A DNA stretch of 64,000 bases from Dyella sp. GSA-30 (lineage in GTDB: Bacteria > Pseudomonadota > Gammaproteobacteria > Xanthomonadales > Rhodanobacteraceae): positions 1,899,524 to 1,963,523 of the forward strand of contig NZ_AP027042.1 in assembly GCF_027924605.1 (NCBI RefSeq), in the 5' to 3' direction. This document shows positions 24,367 to 33,344 of the stretch, piece after piece. The position numbers and the translations under genes were made by a program. The notes beneath the pieces were generated by a model. It made no database searches. It was given only the letters and a program-made list of their open reading frames with translations, and was not told the DNA's origin. Within the stretch, counting starts at the first letter, position 1. The number at the start of each line of letters is the position of its first letter.

Positions 24367-27267
24367 TCAAGGTACGGCAAACCGCTTCTCATGCTGCAAC
24401 CATACCTCGGCAGGCCTTGGTGTGGCGAACAGGAAACCCTGTCCGAATCGGCAGCCGACGCGCAGCAAGGCCTGCCGTTGCGGTTCCTCTTCGATGCCTT
24501 CGGCAATCACCTGCATCTGCAGTGAATCGGCCAGTACCTGGATCGCGCGCACCACGGCCAGGCCGTTGCTGCTTTCGCGCGGGATTTCGGTAATGAAGGA
24601 ACGGTCGATCTTCAGCGTGTCGATCGGGTACTGGTGCAGGTAGCTCAGCGACGAATAGCCCGTGCCGAAATCGTCCAGCGCAATGCCGACGCCCTGCTCG
24701 CGCAGGTTCGACAGAATGCGCTTGACCTGGGTCGGGTTCTCCAGCAGCGCGCGCTCGGTCACCTCGATACGCAGCGATTGAGGCGGCAGCCGGTGCGAAG
24801 CAAGCAGTTCGAGCAGGCGGTTGTCCAGATCCGGCGAGCGGAAATGCCGGCCCGACACGTTGATGCTGACGAAGCCTTCGTTGCCGACCAGCGCCTGCAC
24901 CTGCGCGCAGGCCTGTTCGAAAATTTGCCAGTCGATGCTTTCCGCGCAGCCGCTTTCTTCGGCAATGGCGAGAAAATCGCTCGGCGTGAGCAGTCCGCGC
25001 TCGGGGTGGCGCCAGCGCAGCAGGGCTTCGTAACCGACCGTCTGGCCGGTTTCGAGCGCCACAATGGGCTGATAGAAGGGAACAAATTCGTTCCGGCTCA
25101 GGCCGCGGCGCAGGTCGCCTTCCATTTCCAGGAGCGACAACGCTTCACGGCGCAGGCGGTCATCGAACACGGCGGCGCGATGGCGGCCTTCGTCCTTGGC
25201 GCGATACATCGCTGCGTCCGCATCGCGCAGCAGTTCTTCCGGGCGCTGGTAATGCTGGCCGGGCAGGGCGATGCCGATCGATGCGGAGGTGAAAATTTCT
25301 TTGGCGCCGAGGCGGAAGGGTGCCTGCAGTTCGTCGATGATGCGCTCGGCGATCAACGACGCCATGCGGATATCGGTGATGCCCTCGGCCAGCACGGCGA
25401 ACTCGTCGCCACCCAGGCGCGCTACCACGTCGCGCGTTTTCAGGCAGGCGCGAATGCGGCCGCCGACCTGGAACAGCAGGTCGTCGCCGACCAGATGGCC
25501 GACCGAATCGTTGATGACCTTGAAGCGGTCCAGATCGATGAACAACACGGCAAAGAGTTCTTGCGAATTGTTGTGATAGCGCTGCAGCGCCTGTTCGAGC
25601 CGCTGCAACAGTAGCGTGCGGTTGGGCAGGCCGGTGAGCGAGTCGTGCAAGGTTTCGTACTTGAGCCGGCGCTCGACGCGCTCGCGTTCGGCAATCTGTT
25701 CGCGCAGGTCGCGATTGGCCAATGCCAGCGCGCGCGTGCGCTCCGTGACGCGGCGTTCCAGGCTGGCGTAAGCCTGCTTGAGCGATTCGGTCGTGTGCTT
25801 GCGTTGCAGTGCGTTGGCGACGTGGTAGCCGACGAAGGTCAGCAGCTCCTGGTCGCGTTCGTCGTAGGTATGCTCGGGTGAGTAGCTCTGCACCGCCAGC
25901 ACGCCCATGGCGCGCTCGCCCCAGATCAACGGCACGCCGAGCCAGCAGACCGAGCGCGTGCCGAACTGCCCAATTTCGCCGAGCTGGCACAGGCGGTCGA
26001 TCTCCTGCGGATCGGCAAGCAGCGGTTTGGCGTGGCGTAGCACGTATTCGGTGGCGCCACGGCCGTGCGCGCGCGGCAGGCGCACGCTGTCGAGCTCGTC
26101 GATCGAGTAAGGAAACGTCAGCTGCTTGTTTTCGTCATCCAGCAGCGCGATGTAGAAGTTGCGCGCATACAACAGGCCGCCGATGACGCGATGGACCGCG
26201 GCATAGAAGTTATCCAGGCTTTCGGTGGCGTTGGCCAGCTCCGCAATGCGGAACAGCGCAGCCTGCAGGCGCTCGCCGCGCTGGCGCTGCAATACCTGCT
26301 GGCGCAGCACGCGGTTGGCTTCGCGCAATGCCGCCGTGCGGCTGGCGACGCGGCGTTCGAGTTCGGCATGCGCCTCGCGGCGTTCCAGGGCGGTCTGCAC
26401 GTGCTGCGCGACGTAGCTGAGCAGTTCGCGATCATGCTGCGTGTAGTGCGTGTCCTCGCGATAGCTCTGCATCACGATGCCACCGACGACATGGCCTTCG
26501 CGCAACAGCGGTACGCCCAGCCAGTGTTCGCAATTGGGGCCCACCGGGCGCAGGTGCTCGCCAAGCTGATGGGTCAGCTCCTCGATCGAGCCCATGATCG
26601 GCTGGCCGCCCTGCAACAGATGCCAGGTCAGGCTGTGACGCATTTCCTGCAAGGGCTGGCTTGCGTCCGGCGCGGGTGGATCCTTGTCGACCGTGTCCAC
26701 GTAATAGGGAAAGCGCACATTTCCGGTGGCCGCGTCGTGGAGCACGATGTAGAAATTTTCCGCGTACATCAGGCTGCCGAGGATGGCATGCAGAGAGCGC
26801 ATCATCTCGGTCATGTTGTGCTCGGCACCGGCTTGCTCAGCGATCGCGTACAGAGCGCGCTGCAAACGCTCGGCCAGTGCCAGCCGCGAGATCGCTTCGT
26901 ACAGACGTGAGGTCTCGGCGAGCTGGCGCAGCCGCGCGGATGCCAGGCGCCCCAGCCAGACCACTTGCTCGCGCAGGATGTCCGGCAGGGCGGGGCCATC
27001 GGGATAGACGTCGAGCACCAGTGTGCGAAGTCCCTGTGGATCATCCGCCAACTCGATGCGATGGCTGCTGACGGCTGCGGCGGTATCGGTGACTGCCTGC
27101 CAGTGCAGCAGGCCGGCGACCCTCAGCTCTTTCAATGCCGTGTCACAGATCTCGAATACATTGGCGGCATCGGAAGCCCTGAACAGCCGTTCAGCTGCGG
27201 CGCGCACCACGGCGATCCCCTCTTCGGAGAGGAGCAGGGGCGCACTGCTGATTGGCGCGGAATTCAT
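24367..27267 (-). CDS. GAF-GAF-GGDEF-EAL cyclic-di-GMP signalling protein
   Basis: A 966-residue cytoplasmic protein: two GAF sensor domains (about 140-300 and 340-500) each ending in a helical linker, then GGDEF (about 535-700) and EAL (about 715-960). The cyclase motif GGDEF is intact near residue 618. The inhibitory site reads K-T-R-D rather than R-x-x-D, so product inhibition may be lost. The EAL domain keeps its catalytic set: E in YEALLRW, N in NVSGRHF, E in EVTERAL, DD in DDFGTGYSS, K in LKIDRSF and Q in FGQGF. It may therefore both make and break c-di-GMP, with the GAF ligands deciding the balance. Confidence 0.93.
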   Translation of the reverse strand: MNSAPISSAPLLLSEEGIAVVRAAAERLFRASDAANVFEICDTALKELRVAGLLHWQAVTDTAAAVSSHRIELADDPQGLRTLVLDVYPDGPALPDILREQVVWLGRLASARLRQLAETSRLYEAISRLALAERLQRALYAIAEQAGAEHNMTEMMRSLHAILGSLMYAENFYIVLHDAATGNVRFPYYVDTVDKDPPAPDASQPLQEMRHSLTWHLLQGGQPIMGSIEELTHQLGEHLRPVGPNCEHWLGVPLLREGHVVGGIVMQSYREDTHYTQHDRELLSYVAQHVQTALERREAHAELERRVASRTAALREANRVLRQQVLQRQRGERLQAALFRIAELANATESLDNFYAAVHRVIGGLLYARNFYIALLDDENKQLTFPYSIDELDSVRLPRAHGRGATEYVLRHAKPLLADPQEIDRLCQLGEIGQFGTRSVCWLGVPLIWGERAMGVLAVQSYSPEHTYDERDQELLTFVGYHVANALQRKHTTESLKQAYASLERRVTERTRALALANRDLREQIAERERVERRLKYETLHDSLTGLPNRTLLLQRLEQALQRYHNNSQELFAVLFIDLDRFKVINDSVGHLVGDDLLFQVGGRIRACLKTRDVVARLGGDEFAVLAEGITDIRMASLIAERIIDELQAPFRLGAKEIFTSASIGIALPGQHYQRPEELLRDADAAMYRAKDEGRHRAAVFDDRLRREALSLLEMEGDLRRGLSRNEFVPFYQPIVALETGQTVGYEALLRWRHPERGLLTPSDFLAIAEESGCAESIDWQIFEQACAQVQALVGNEGFVSINVSGRHFRSPDLDNRLLELLASHRLPPQSLRIEVTERALLENPTQVKRILSNLREQGVGIALDDFGTGYSSLSYLHQYPIDTLKIDRSFITEIPRESSNGLAVVRAIQVLADSLQMQVIAEGIEEEPQRQALLRVGCRFGQGFLFATPRPAEVWLQHEKRFAVP

Positions 27268-27431
27268 CGGTCGCGGCCAGACTTCAAGGGTGGCTGATAG
27301 GGCAACTTTATATCCTGTCGATTCAGCTTTGTCGCCCAGTGTCTATCGGCCGGGAACCATGCAGGCTGAAGCGGTTCTAAGCGGCGGCCGAAATGACGTA
27401 AGTCTTTTCCGGGAAAGGGAAAAAAATTCTT

Positions 27432-27481
27432 CCGGTTTGGCTGTAAACCGGTTGTTATTAAAAAGTAAAATGTGCTACGCT
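27432..27481 (+). promoter_or_regulatory. Promoter with adjoining perfect inverted repeat
   Basis: CCGGTTT (27432-27438) and AAACCGG (27445-27451) form a perfect 7-bp inverted repeat with a 6-base spacer. It abuts a candidate -35 TTGTTA (27452-27457). A -10 TACGCT (27476-27481), with TGTG just upstream, follows after 18 bases. The palindrome is placed like an operator for the 289-residue secreted protein gene. Confidence 0.5.
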
Positions 27482-27533
27482 CACCTCGCAAATCCCTCGG
27501 GGGAGGGATGGCCAACGGAACCTATCGAGCGCC

Positions 27534-28403
27534 ATGCGTCGCCTTCTACTTTCATTGCCGATTCTGCTGATGCCGCTTGCTGCGGCGGGGCAGGTCGTGG
27601 CCAATGATCAGGCGTCGCGGCCCCTGCTGCTACAGCAGTCGGACCAGTTCCCTGCCACCAACCCGGACAGCACCAACAACGGCTTCAGCTCCGGCACGGG
27701 CGCAGCCCAACAGGGCGCCTCGCCGCTGGTCCTGCGTCCGGACGCAAAATCGAAAACCGCTGACACGCAGTACGGCCTGGGTCCCAACCTGCAGGCGCAT
27801 GCCTCAGTCAGTGAACACTCCTGGGCCAATGGCGCCTCTACGCCGCGCGTGGTCAGCAGCGAGCTTGGCGCGACCTATAACGTTGATCGTTACAGCGTAG
27901 GCTTGAGCGTCAGTGCCAACGGTACGCCCAATAGCGCAGCGCTGCCGCGCCTGTTGCCCGGCGGTGCGCTTGGCAACGTCAACGGTCTGGCCAGCTTCGA
28001 CAGCAGTGCCCAGCTCAATGCCCGGGGCCGTCTCGCCCTGGACAGCAAGAGCGGCATCGACCTGGGTGCCAGCGTGGGCCGGGTACGCCTGTTGCCGGGC
28101 AATCTGCTCGGGATCAGCACGCTGGACCAGAAGGCCTTGAGTTTCGGCGTCGACCGCGGTCCGTTGAGTGGCGCCATCATCGGCCGCTCGCTGCAGCCGC
28201 AGGCGGGCATTCCGGGCGCCTACAACCCGGACCGCCGCTGGAACAGCATCGATCTGGGTGTGACCTGGCGTCTGCCGTGGCAGGGCGAACTGAGCATCGG
28301 CGCGCAGAATGTGTGGTCCTCGGGCAATGGCGTGAATACGCCGACAGGCCCCGAGCCGGATCAGTCGCGCACTCCGTACGTGCAGTATCACCAGGATCTG
28401 TAA
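27534..28403 (+). CDS. Secreted or outer-membrane protein of unknown function
   Basis: A 289-residue protein with a clear signal peptide (MRRLLLSLPILLMPLAAAGQVVA). After a low-complexity Ser/Asn/Gln/Thr stretch (about 30-80), the rest alternates polar and apolar residues in beta-strand fashion (for example RYSVGLSVSAN, SGIDLGASVGRVRL, LSFGVDRG, WNSIDLGVTWRLP, GELSIGAQNVW). It ends in Gln-Asp-Leu rather than a terminal aromatic residue. This suggests a small beta-barrel or beta-rich envelope protein. I do not recognise a family. It has its own promoter and a strong terminator, so it is a one-gene unit. Confidence 0.75.
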   Translation: MRRLLLSLPILLMPLAAAGQVVANDQASRPLLLQQSDQFPATNPDSTNNGFSSGTGAAQQGASPLVLRPDAKSKTADTQYGLGPNLQAHASVSEHSWANGASTPRVVSSELGATYNVDRYSVGLSVSANGTPNSAALPRLLPGGALGNVNGLASFDSSAQLNARGRLALDSKSGIDLGASVGRVRLLPGNLLGISTLDQKALSFGVDRGPLSGAIIGRSLQPQAGIPGAYNPDRRWNSIDLGVTWRLPWQGELSIGAQNVWSSGNGVNTPTGPEPDQSRTPYVQYHQDL

Positions 28404-28453
28404 GTCGGGCCGGCGGCGGACGGGAAAGTCGTTCGCTACATGATGCCCCATAG

Positions 28454-28481
28454 AAAAAGCCGGCCTGCGAGCCGGCTTTTT
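28454..28481. terminator. Bidirectional rho-independent terminator
   Basis: AAAAAGCCGGC (28454-28464) pairs with GCCGGCTTTTT (28471-28481) around a six-base loop. It gives U-runs on both strands and serves the convergent secreted-protein and DUF4097 genes. Confidence 0.92.
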
Positions 28482-28512
28482 GCATTGCGCAGTTTGCGGA
28501 CAGCGAGTTGGC

Positions 28513-29418
28513 TTAGCCGCCTTTCTTGAGCCGCAAATCCCCACTGAACGTCTCAATCGTGATCTTGCCGCCGCCGTTGCCTGCGGTCGTATTGAGCTCG
28601 CTGCCAGGGCCGTTGTCGTTCTTCTTCGGTGTACCGAAGTCGCTGCGCATGTCGCCGCTGAAGCTGGTGGCATGGATGGTGGCCGAGAGGTCGGCAGGTA
28701 GCTGCAGCTGCACGTCGCCGCTCATGCTGTCGATGCTGTAGCTGCCGCTGCCGGCCACGCCGCCGCCGAGCTGGACATCGCCGGAGACGGTGCTGAGGTT
28801 GAGCTTGCGCCAGGGGCCACCGTTGACGTGGATGCGGCCGGAGACGGTCTGCAGTTCCGCGGCGTTGCCCACGCTGGGGGCGAGGATGTCGCCACTGACA
28901 GTCTGCAGATCGACGCTGTCGGCGTGCCCGGCCAGCTCGATGCTGCCGCTGACGCTGTTGGCCTCGAGCGATGGCGTACGTGCATTGATGCGGATCTTGC
29001 CGCTGACGCTGCTGACCTTGAGCTTGCCGCCCTCGATACCGTCGATACCCAGCGGCGCGCTGACCACTTCGACTTCGAGCGAGGCTCCCTTGGGGACGCG
29101 AAGGTCGAGCGTGCTCGGTTGCATCGAGGTGTCGCTGTTCCAGTTGAACCAGCCGGCCTTGCCGCCCTGCGGCTCTACCTTGATCGACATGTCGCTGTTG
29201 CTGCCGTCGATGGTCAGCGGCTTGGCGCCTTCACCCAGCCGGCCGGATACCTGTACCTGATTGCGATCCCAGGCGGTGACGGTGACGGCGCCCTTGATGT
29301 TGGTGATCTCGATACGCGCGTTGGCGGCGGCATCGTGGCTGATATTGATCGGCGTGTCGGCCAGCGCCTGGCCAATCGCGAAGCAGAGCAGCAATGGCGT
29401 GTAGCGAATGATTTTCAT
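28513..29418 (-). CDS. Exported DUF4097-type beta-repeat protein
   Basis: A 301-residue exported protein. The signal peptide is MKIIRYTPLLLCFAIGQALA. The body is a ladder of short beta-strands with recurring units such as SVSGKIRINARTPSLEANSVSGSIELAG and TVSGDILAPSVGNAAELQTVSGRIHV (motif V-S-G-x-I/V about every 20 residues), typical of the DUF4097 adhesin-like beta-helix. The molecular function of the family is unknown. The start is the ATG at 29418 with AGGAG upstream. It is the third gene of an operon after an ECF sigma factor and an anti-sigma-like protein, so it may be sensor or effector of that envelope-stress circuit. Confidence 0.87.
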   Translation of the reverse strand: MKIIRYTPLLLCFAIGQALADTPINISHDAAANARIEITNIKGAVTVTAWDRNQVQVSGRLGEGAKPLTIDGSNSDMSIKVEPQGGKAGWFNWNSDTSMQPSTLDLRVPKGASLEVEVVSAPLGIDGIEGGKLKVSSVSGKIRINARTPSLEANSVSGSIELAGHADSVDLQTVSGDILAPSVGNAAELQTVSGRIHVNGGPWRKLNLSTVSGDVQLGGGVAGSGSYSIDSMSGDVQLQLPADLSATIHATSFSGDMRSDFGTPKKNDNGPGSELNTTAGNGGGKITIETFSGDLRLKKGG

Positions 29419-29435
29419 ATGAGGCTCCTGCAAGC

Positions 29436-29900
29436 TCAGCCTGCCTGGTTTTCCATGTGGCGCAATTGCGACTGTTGGCGTTCGGTGCGGTCGAGCAAGC
29501 GTTGCAGTGCGACCGAATCGGGCGCCTGCTTGAGTGCCTGACGTAGTTCCAGTTGCGCGGCATCCAGTTCAATCGCCGCGCCTGCCAGACGCGGATCGGA
29601 CGGCTTCCAGCGGGTCAGGTCGGGCGTCGTGGCCGTCGGCGTCGCCGTGTTCGCCAGTTCCGTGCCGTTGGGTACCTGCTGTTGCCTAAGATGAAAGACC
29701 ACACCGCCGGCAAGGATCACCAGGCCGGCAAAGCTGGCCGCGAGCAGCCACACCCGATGGTGACGGCGTCGTGCCGGCGGCGTTGAAACCGTTGGCTGCG
29801 CGGCATCCAGGGCCGCATCAATCTGCGTCCACAGGTCGCGTTGCGGGGCGACCGGCTCGCGCAGGGCGCGCATCTGACGGTGCCATTCCAATTCGTTCAT
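29436..29900 (-). CDS. Membrane-anchored anti-sigma-like protein
   Basis: A 154-residue protein with an N-terminal cytoplasmic part (about 1-48), a single membrane helix (about 50-70, VWLLAASFAGLVILAGGVVF) and a periplasmic helical, Gln/Arg-rich tail. Size, topology and its four-base overlap with the ECF sigma gene point to an anti-sigma factor. No zinc-binding H-x-x-x-C-x-x-C motif is seen, so it is not a standard ZAS domain. Confidence 0.7.
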   Translation of the reverse strand: MNELEWHRQMRALREPVAPQRDLWTQIDAALDAAQPTVSTPPARRRHHRVWLLAASFAGLVILAGGVVFHLRQQQVPNGTELANTATPTATTPDLTRWKPSDPRLAGAAIELDAAQLELRQALKQAPDSVALQRLLDRTERQQSQLRHMENQAG

Positions 29901-30478
29901 GAGCCTTCTCCCAACACGTTTCGCAGCAATCCACGGGCACGATGCAATTGTGCTTTGGATGATCCAACAGCCATACCTAATTCTTCGCCGATCTCTTCGT
30001 GCTTCCAGCCTTCCACGTCATGCAACACCAGCACAGCACGAGCGCGAGGTGGCAGCTTGGCGATGGCGCGTTCCAGTTCGTCGCGTTCGGCGGCGCAGAA
30101 CGGCGTTTCGCCGTGATCGGGTACCAGCTCCTCATCCATCATGTAAACCGGGTCCGAACCACGTGAGCGGATGTCCATCAACGCGACATTGACCGCCAGG
30201 CGATACAACCAGGTACTGAAGGCGCTTTCGTGACGAAACCCGGCGAGTTTCTGCCAGCAACGCACAAAGGCTTCCTGCGTCAAATCTTCGGCGCGTGCAT
30301 GGTCGTAACCGGCCAGGCGATAGACGGCGCCGTAGATGCGGTCGACATGCTGGCGATACAAACGCTGGAACGCCTGCCTGTCACCCGCTGCCGCTGCCTT
30401 CACGTCATCCGCATCGCTCCGGTCCGCGACATGCGCGGGCGGCGGGATGTTTCCGGATGTAGGGCTGGCAGCGATCAT
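29897..30478 (-). CDS. ECF-type RNA polymerase sigma factor
   Basis: A 193-residue sigma-70 family factor. Region 2 is at about 35-100 (FQRLYRQHVDRIYGAVYRLAGYDHARAEDLTQEAFVRCWQ ... FSTWLYRLAVNVALMDIRSR). Region 4 is at about 130-185 (AIAKLPPRARAVLVLHDVEGWKHEEIGEELGMAVGSSKAQLHRAR). It should direct transcription of an envelope-stress or export regulon, probably including its own operon. The ATG at 30478 is preferred; an upstream extension has no sigma-like features. It overlaps the anti-sigma-like gene by four bases. Confidence 0.93.
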   Translation of the reverse strand: MIAASPTSGNIPPPAHVADRSDADDVKAAAAGDRQAFQRLYRQHVDRIYGAVYRLAGYDHARAEDLTQEAFVRCWQKLAGFRHESAFSTWLYRLAVNVALMDIRSRGSDPVYMMDEELVPDHGETPFCAAERDELERAIAKLPPRARAVLVLHDVEGWKHEEIGEELGMAVGSSKAQLHRARGLLRNVLGEGS

Positions 30479-30526
30479 CTTGCTGGTTCTGATGCGGCTG
30501 ATGCGTTGAAGGTTTAGATGATGGGC

Positions 30527-30553
30527 AAAAAAACGGGCAGCCAGGCTGCCCGT
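30527..30553 (-). terminator. Rho-independent terminator of pckG
   Basis: Read on the minus strand, a 10-bp stem (30544-30553 with 30533-30542) closes a minimal loop. It is followed by seven T (30527-30533 complement). Confidence 0.9.
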
Positions 30554-30611
30554 GTCGGAACAAAATGCATGGAGTTGCCCGCTGCGTCCAGAGGCAGAAG
30601 TACCGAGAGGC

Positions 30612-32393
30612 TCAGGACGCGACGGCGCGACGCGACGGCTGGGCCGCGTCGCCCAAGGCCTGGGCCACGCGTTGCTGCTCCGCGCGCAGGCGCTGCGGCA
30701 GGCGTGCACCGAAGCTTTCCAGATATTGACCGATGGCGGTGAGCTCGGCCTGCCAGCCGGCGAGGTCGATATCGAGCAGTTCGGTCAGTGCATTCGGAGA
30801 TACGGCCAGACCTTCGGTACGCAGTTCTCCCTTGGCCGGCACAGTGCCGATCGGCGAATGGACGCCGTTGGCCGTACCGTCGATACGTCCGATCATCCAT
30901 TCGAGCACGCGCAGGTTCTCGCCAAAGCCCGGCCACAGGAACTTCCCGTCCTCACCCTTGCGGAACCAGTTGACGTGGAAGATCTTCGGCAGCTTGGCGC
31001 CGGGTCGATCGAACGACAGCCAGTGGCTGAAGTAATCGCCGTAGTGATAGCCGCAGAACGGTTTCATCGCCATCGAGTCGCGACGCAGCACGCCGACGGC
31101 ACCGGCAGCAGCAGCGGTGGTTTCCGAACCCATCGCCGCGCCCATCAAGACGCCATGGGTCCAGTCGTTCGCCTGCATGACCAGCGGGAGCAGGGATGGA
31201 CGGCGACCGCCGAAAACGATCGCACTGATCGGCACGCCCTGGGCATCTTCCGCCTTGGGTGACCAAGTCGGACACTGTTTGGCGCTGACGGTGAAGCGTG
31301 AATTGGGATGCGCCGCCGGGCCGTTGGCCGGATCGTAGGGGCGGCCCTGCCAATCGGTGACGGGTGTGCCGGGCAGGCCCTCCCACCAGGGCTGGTTGTC
31401 GGCGGTGACCGCGACATTGGTAAAGATGGTGTCGCGCGCAATCGTGCTCAGCGCGTTGGGATTGCTGTCGTTGCTGGTTCCCGGCGCCACGCCGAAGAAA
31501 CCGGCTTCCGGGTTGATCGCATAGAGGCGGCCGTCGTCACCCGGGCGCATCCAGCAGATGTCGTCGCCTACGGTCCATACCTTCCAGCCGTCGCGGCGAT
31601 AGCCTTCCGGCGGAATCAGCATGGCGAGGTTAGTCTTGCCGCAAGCGGACGGGAATGCAGCGGCGATGTAATGCGTTTCGCCCTTGGGATTTTCGATACC
31701 CACGATCAGCATGTGTTCGGCCAACCAGCCTTCCTGGTTTGCCTGCCAGCTGGCGATGCGTAGCGCATGGCATTTCTTGCCGAGCAGGGCATTGCCGCCG
31801 TAGCCGGAGCCGTACGACTTGATCGCCAGCTCTTCCGGGAAGTGCATGATGAAGCGGCGTTCCGGATCGAGTTCGCCGGTGGAATGCAGGCCTTTGACGA
31901 ACGTCCCTTCGCGCTCGATGCGCGCCTGCGCCAGTGCACCCATCCGGGTCATTTTGCGCATGTTGATGACGACGTAAGGACTGTCGGTGATTTCGACCCC
32001 GCAGCGAGCCAGCGGCGAATCGATCGGCCCCATGCAGTAGGGGATCACATACATCGTGCGCCCTTCCATGCAGCCGTCGAACAGCGCATCCATCTTGCTG
32101 TGCGCCTCGGCGGGAGCCATCCAATGATTGTTCGGGCCGGCGTCCTGTTCGTCTCTGGAGCAGACGAACGTCAGGTGTTCTACACGGGCGACGTCCGAAG
32201 GGTGAGAGCGATGAAGGTAGCAGCCGGGGTGCGTGTCCTGGTTGAGCTCGACCAGTTCGCCGCTGGCGAGCATCTGCTGGACCAGGGTCTGATATTCGAC
32301 ATTGGAGCCGTCGCACCAGTGGATGTGTGCGGGTCGGGTCAAGGCTGCGACGTCGTCGACCCAGCGCTGCAGCGCTTCCAGTGTGCTTGCCAT
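30612..32393 (-). CDS. pckG: Phosphoenolpyruvate carboxykinase (GTP)
   Basis: A 593-residue enzyme that converts oxaloacetate plus GTP to phosphoenolpyruvate in gluconeogenesis. It belongs to the GTP-dependent family, not the ATP-dependent E. coli type. The kinase P-loop region FPSACGKTNLAML contains the reactive cysteine of this family. Other hallmarks are GDDICWMRPGDDGRLYAINPEAGFFGVAPGTS and NHWMAP. The start ATG follows AGAGAGGAAT. It is monocistronic, with its own promoter-like -10 and a strong terminator. Confidence 0.97.
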   Translation of the reverse strand: MASTLEALQRWVDDVAALTRPAHIHWCDGSNVEYQTLVQQMLASGELVELNQDTHPGCYLHRSHPSDVARVEHLTFVCSRDEQDAGPNNHWMAPAEAHSKMDALFDGCMEGRTMYVIPYCMGPIDSPLARCGVEITDSPYVVINMRKMTRMGALAQARIEREGTFVKGLHSTGELDPERRFIMHFPEELAIKSYGSGYGGNALLGKKCHALRIASWQANQEGWLAEHMLIVGIENPKGETHYIAAAFPSACGKTNLAMLIPPEGYRRDGWKVWTVGDDICWMRPGDDGRLYAINPEAGFFGVAPGTSNDSNPNALSTIARDTIFTNVAVTADNQPWWEGLPGTPVTDWQGRPYDPANGPAAHPNSRFTVSAKQCPTWSPKAEDAQGVPISAIVFGGRRPSLLPLVMQANDWTHGVLMGAAMGSETTAAAAGAVGVLRRDSMAMKPFCGYHYGDYFSHWLSFDRPGAKLPKIFHVNWFRKGEDGKFLWPGFGENLRVLEWMIGRIDGTANGVHSPIGTVPAKGELRTEGLAVSPNALTELLDIDLAGWQAELTAIGQYLESFGARLPQRLRAEQQRVAQALGDAAQPSRRAVAS

Positions 32394-32421
32394 GGATTCC
32401 TCTCTGGTCTTGCGGCAAATG

Positions 32422-32427
32422 ATTGTA
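32422..32427 (-). promoter_or_regulatory. Candidate -10 element of pckG
   Basis: On the minus strand TACAAT (five of six) lies about 29 bases before the pckG ATG. No good -35 is found 16-18 bases upstream, which suggests dependence on an activator. Confidence 0.35.
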
Positions 32428-32624
32428 GAAACGCTAGTTTACGATCACTGGCATTGCAAGGCGCGGCGCAGCAAGCGAGCGCTGAGGGGTGCAATGAGAA
32501 ACGCGTAGATGCCGCCGGCGCCCATGTCCGGGCACAGCGAAATTAGTCTTTAGGGGGTGAAGAAAAGCTCAGCGGGGCAGCGCGGCCCCACCTACTTCTC
32601 ACTCCTGACAACTCACTTCTGCTC

Positions 32625-33203
32625 TCAGGCAGGGATCAGCGTTGCGATCATGTGCTCGACATAGGCGTCGAACTCGTCGTGGCTGATGCGGGGCAGGCCC
32701 AGGGTGAAATTGAGCTGCAAAAAGCCAACGTAGGCGGCGTAGGTGAGGCGGGCACGGTTGAGCGCTTCGACGGGCGGCATGCCCGCTTCGCGGTAGGCCG
32801 TGTGCAGAAATTCCATGCGCCGCTGCGACACGCGGGCCATGACCGGCACGACCTGTGGGTGATCGAGTGCCTTGAGCAGGGCGGCATACACGCGATGCGG
32901 TTGCAGCTCGTGGGCAACGCGGCGGAACAGTTCGGGCAGCCGCTCGCGCGGGTTCGGGATCGCTTCGATCTGGTTGATCACTTCGCGTTCGCCGTACTGC
33001 TCCCAGCGCTCCAACGAGGCTTGCAGCAGCGCTTCACGGGTGCGGAAGTGCCAGTAAAAGCTTCCCTTGGTGACGCCAAGCCGGCGAGCCAGCGCTTCGA
33101 CGGCAACGGCGCCGACGCCTTGTTCGGCGATCAGGGCAAGGGCGGCGTCTTCCCAATCTTCCGCGGACAGGCGGCTGCGTTCGGTCTTGTTACTGGCATT
33201 CAT
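32625..33203 (-). CDS. TetR-family transcriptional regulator
   Basis: A 192-residue repressor-type protein. The N-terminal helix-turn-helix (about 15-62) reads EDWEDAALALIAEQGVGAVAVEALARRLGVTKGSFYWHFRTREALLQASLERWE, typical of TetR/AcrR. The C-terminal ligand domain is helical and diverse. It is transcribed away from the hydrolase-fadE unit across about 140 bases that contain a palindrome, so it probably controls those genes in response to an acyl-CoA or other lipid. That ligand is inferred only. Confidence 0.9.
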   Translation of the reverse strand: MNASNKTERSRLSAEDWEDAALALIAEQGVGAVAVEALARRLGVTKGSFYWHFRTREALLQASLERWEQYGEREVINQIEAIPNPRERLPELFRRVAHELQPHRVYAALLKALDHPQVVPVMARVSQRRMEFLHTAYREAGMPPVEALNRARLTYAAYVGFLQLNFTLGLPRISHDEFDAYVEHMIATLIPA

Positions 33204-33304
33204 CGTGGCATGGTAGCCGCAGTCCCGGGCATTGCAAGGGAGGGAGCAGGTAAGTGGTTGATTGAGGGTGTCTTTGAAAAGGCGAAGGATGAGGCGCGAG
33301 GTAG

Positions 33305-33344
33305 TTGACGATCGTCACGGCTCAACCCATACTCGTCCGTATGG
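33305..33344 (+). promoter_or_regulatory. Promoter with overlapping palindromic operator
   Basis: TTGACG (33305-33310) and CATACT (33328-33333) are 17 bases apart. The inverted repeat CCATAC-6-GTATGG (33327-33332/33339-33344) covers the -10, the predicted +1 and the first codon of the hydrolase. A TetR dimer bound here would block RNA polymerase. Confidence 0.62.

Noticed and set aside
33305-33340. TTG start of the hydrolase at 33305
   Set aside because: This TTGACG is better read as the -35 element, with a -10 at the right distance.
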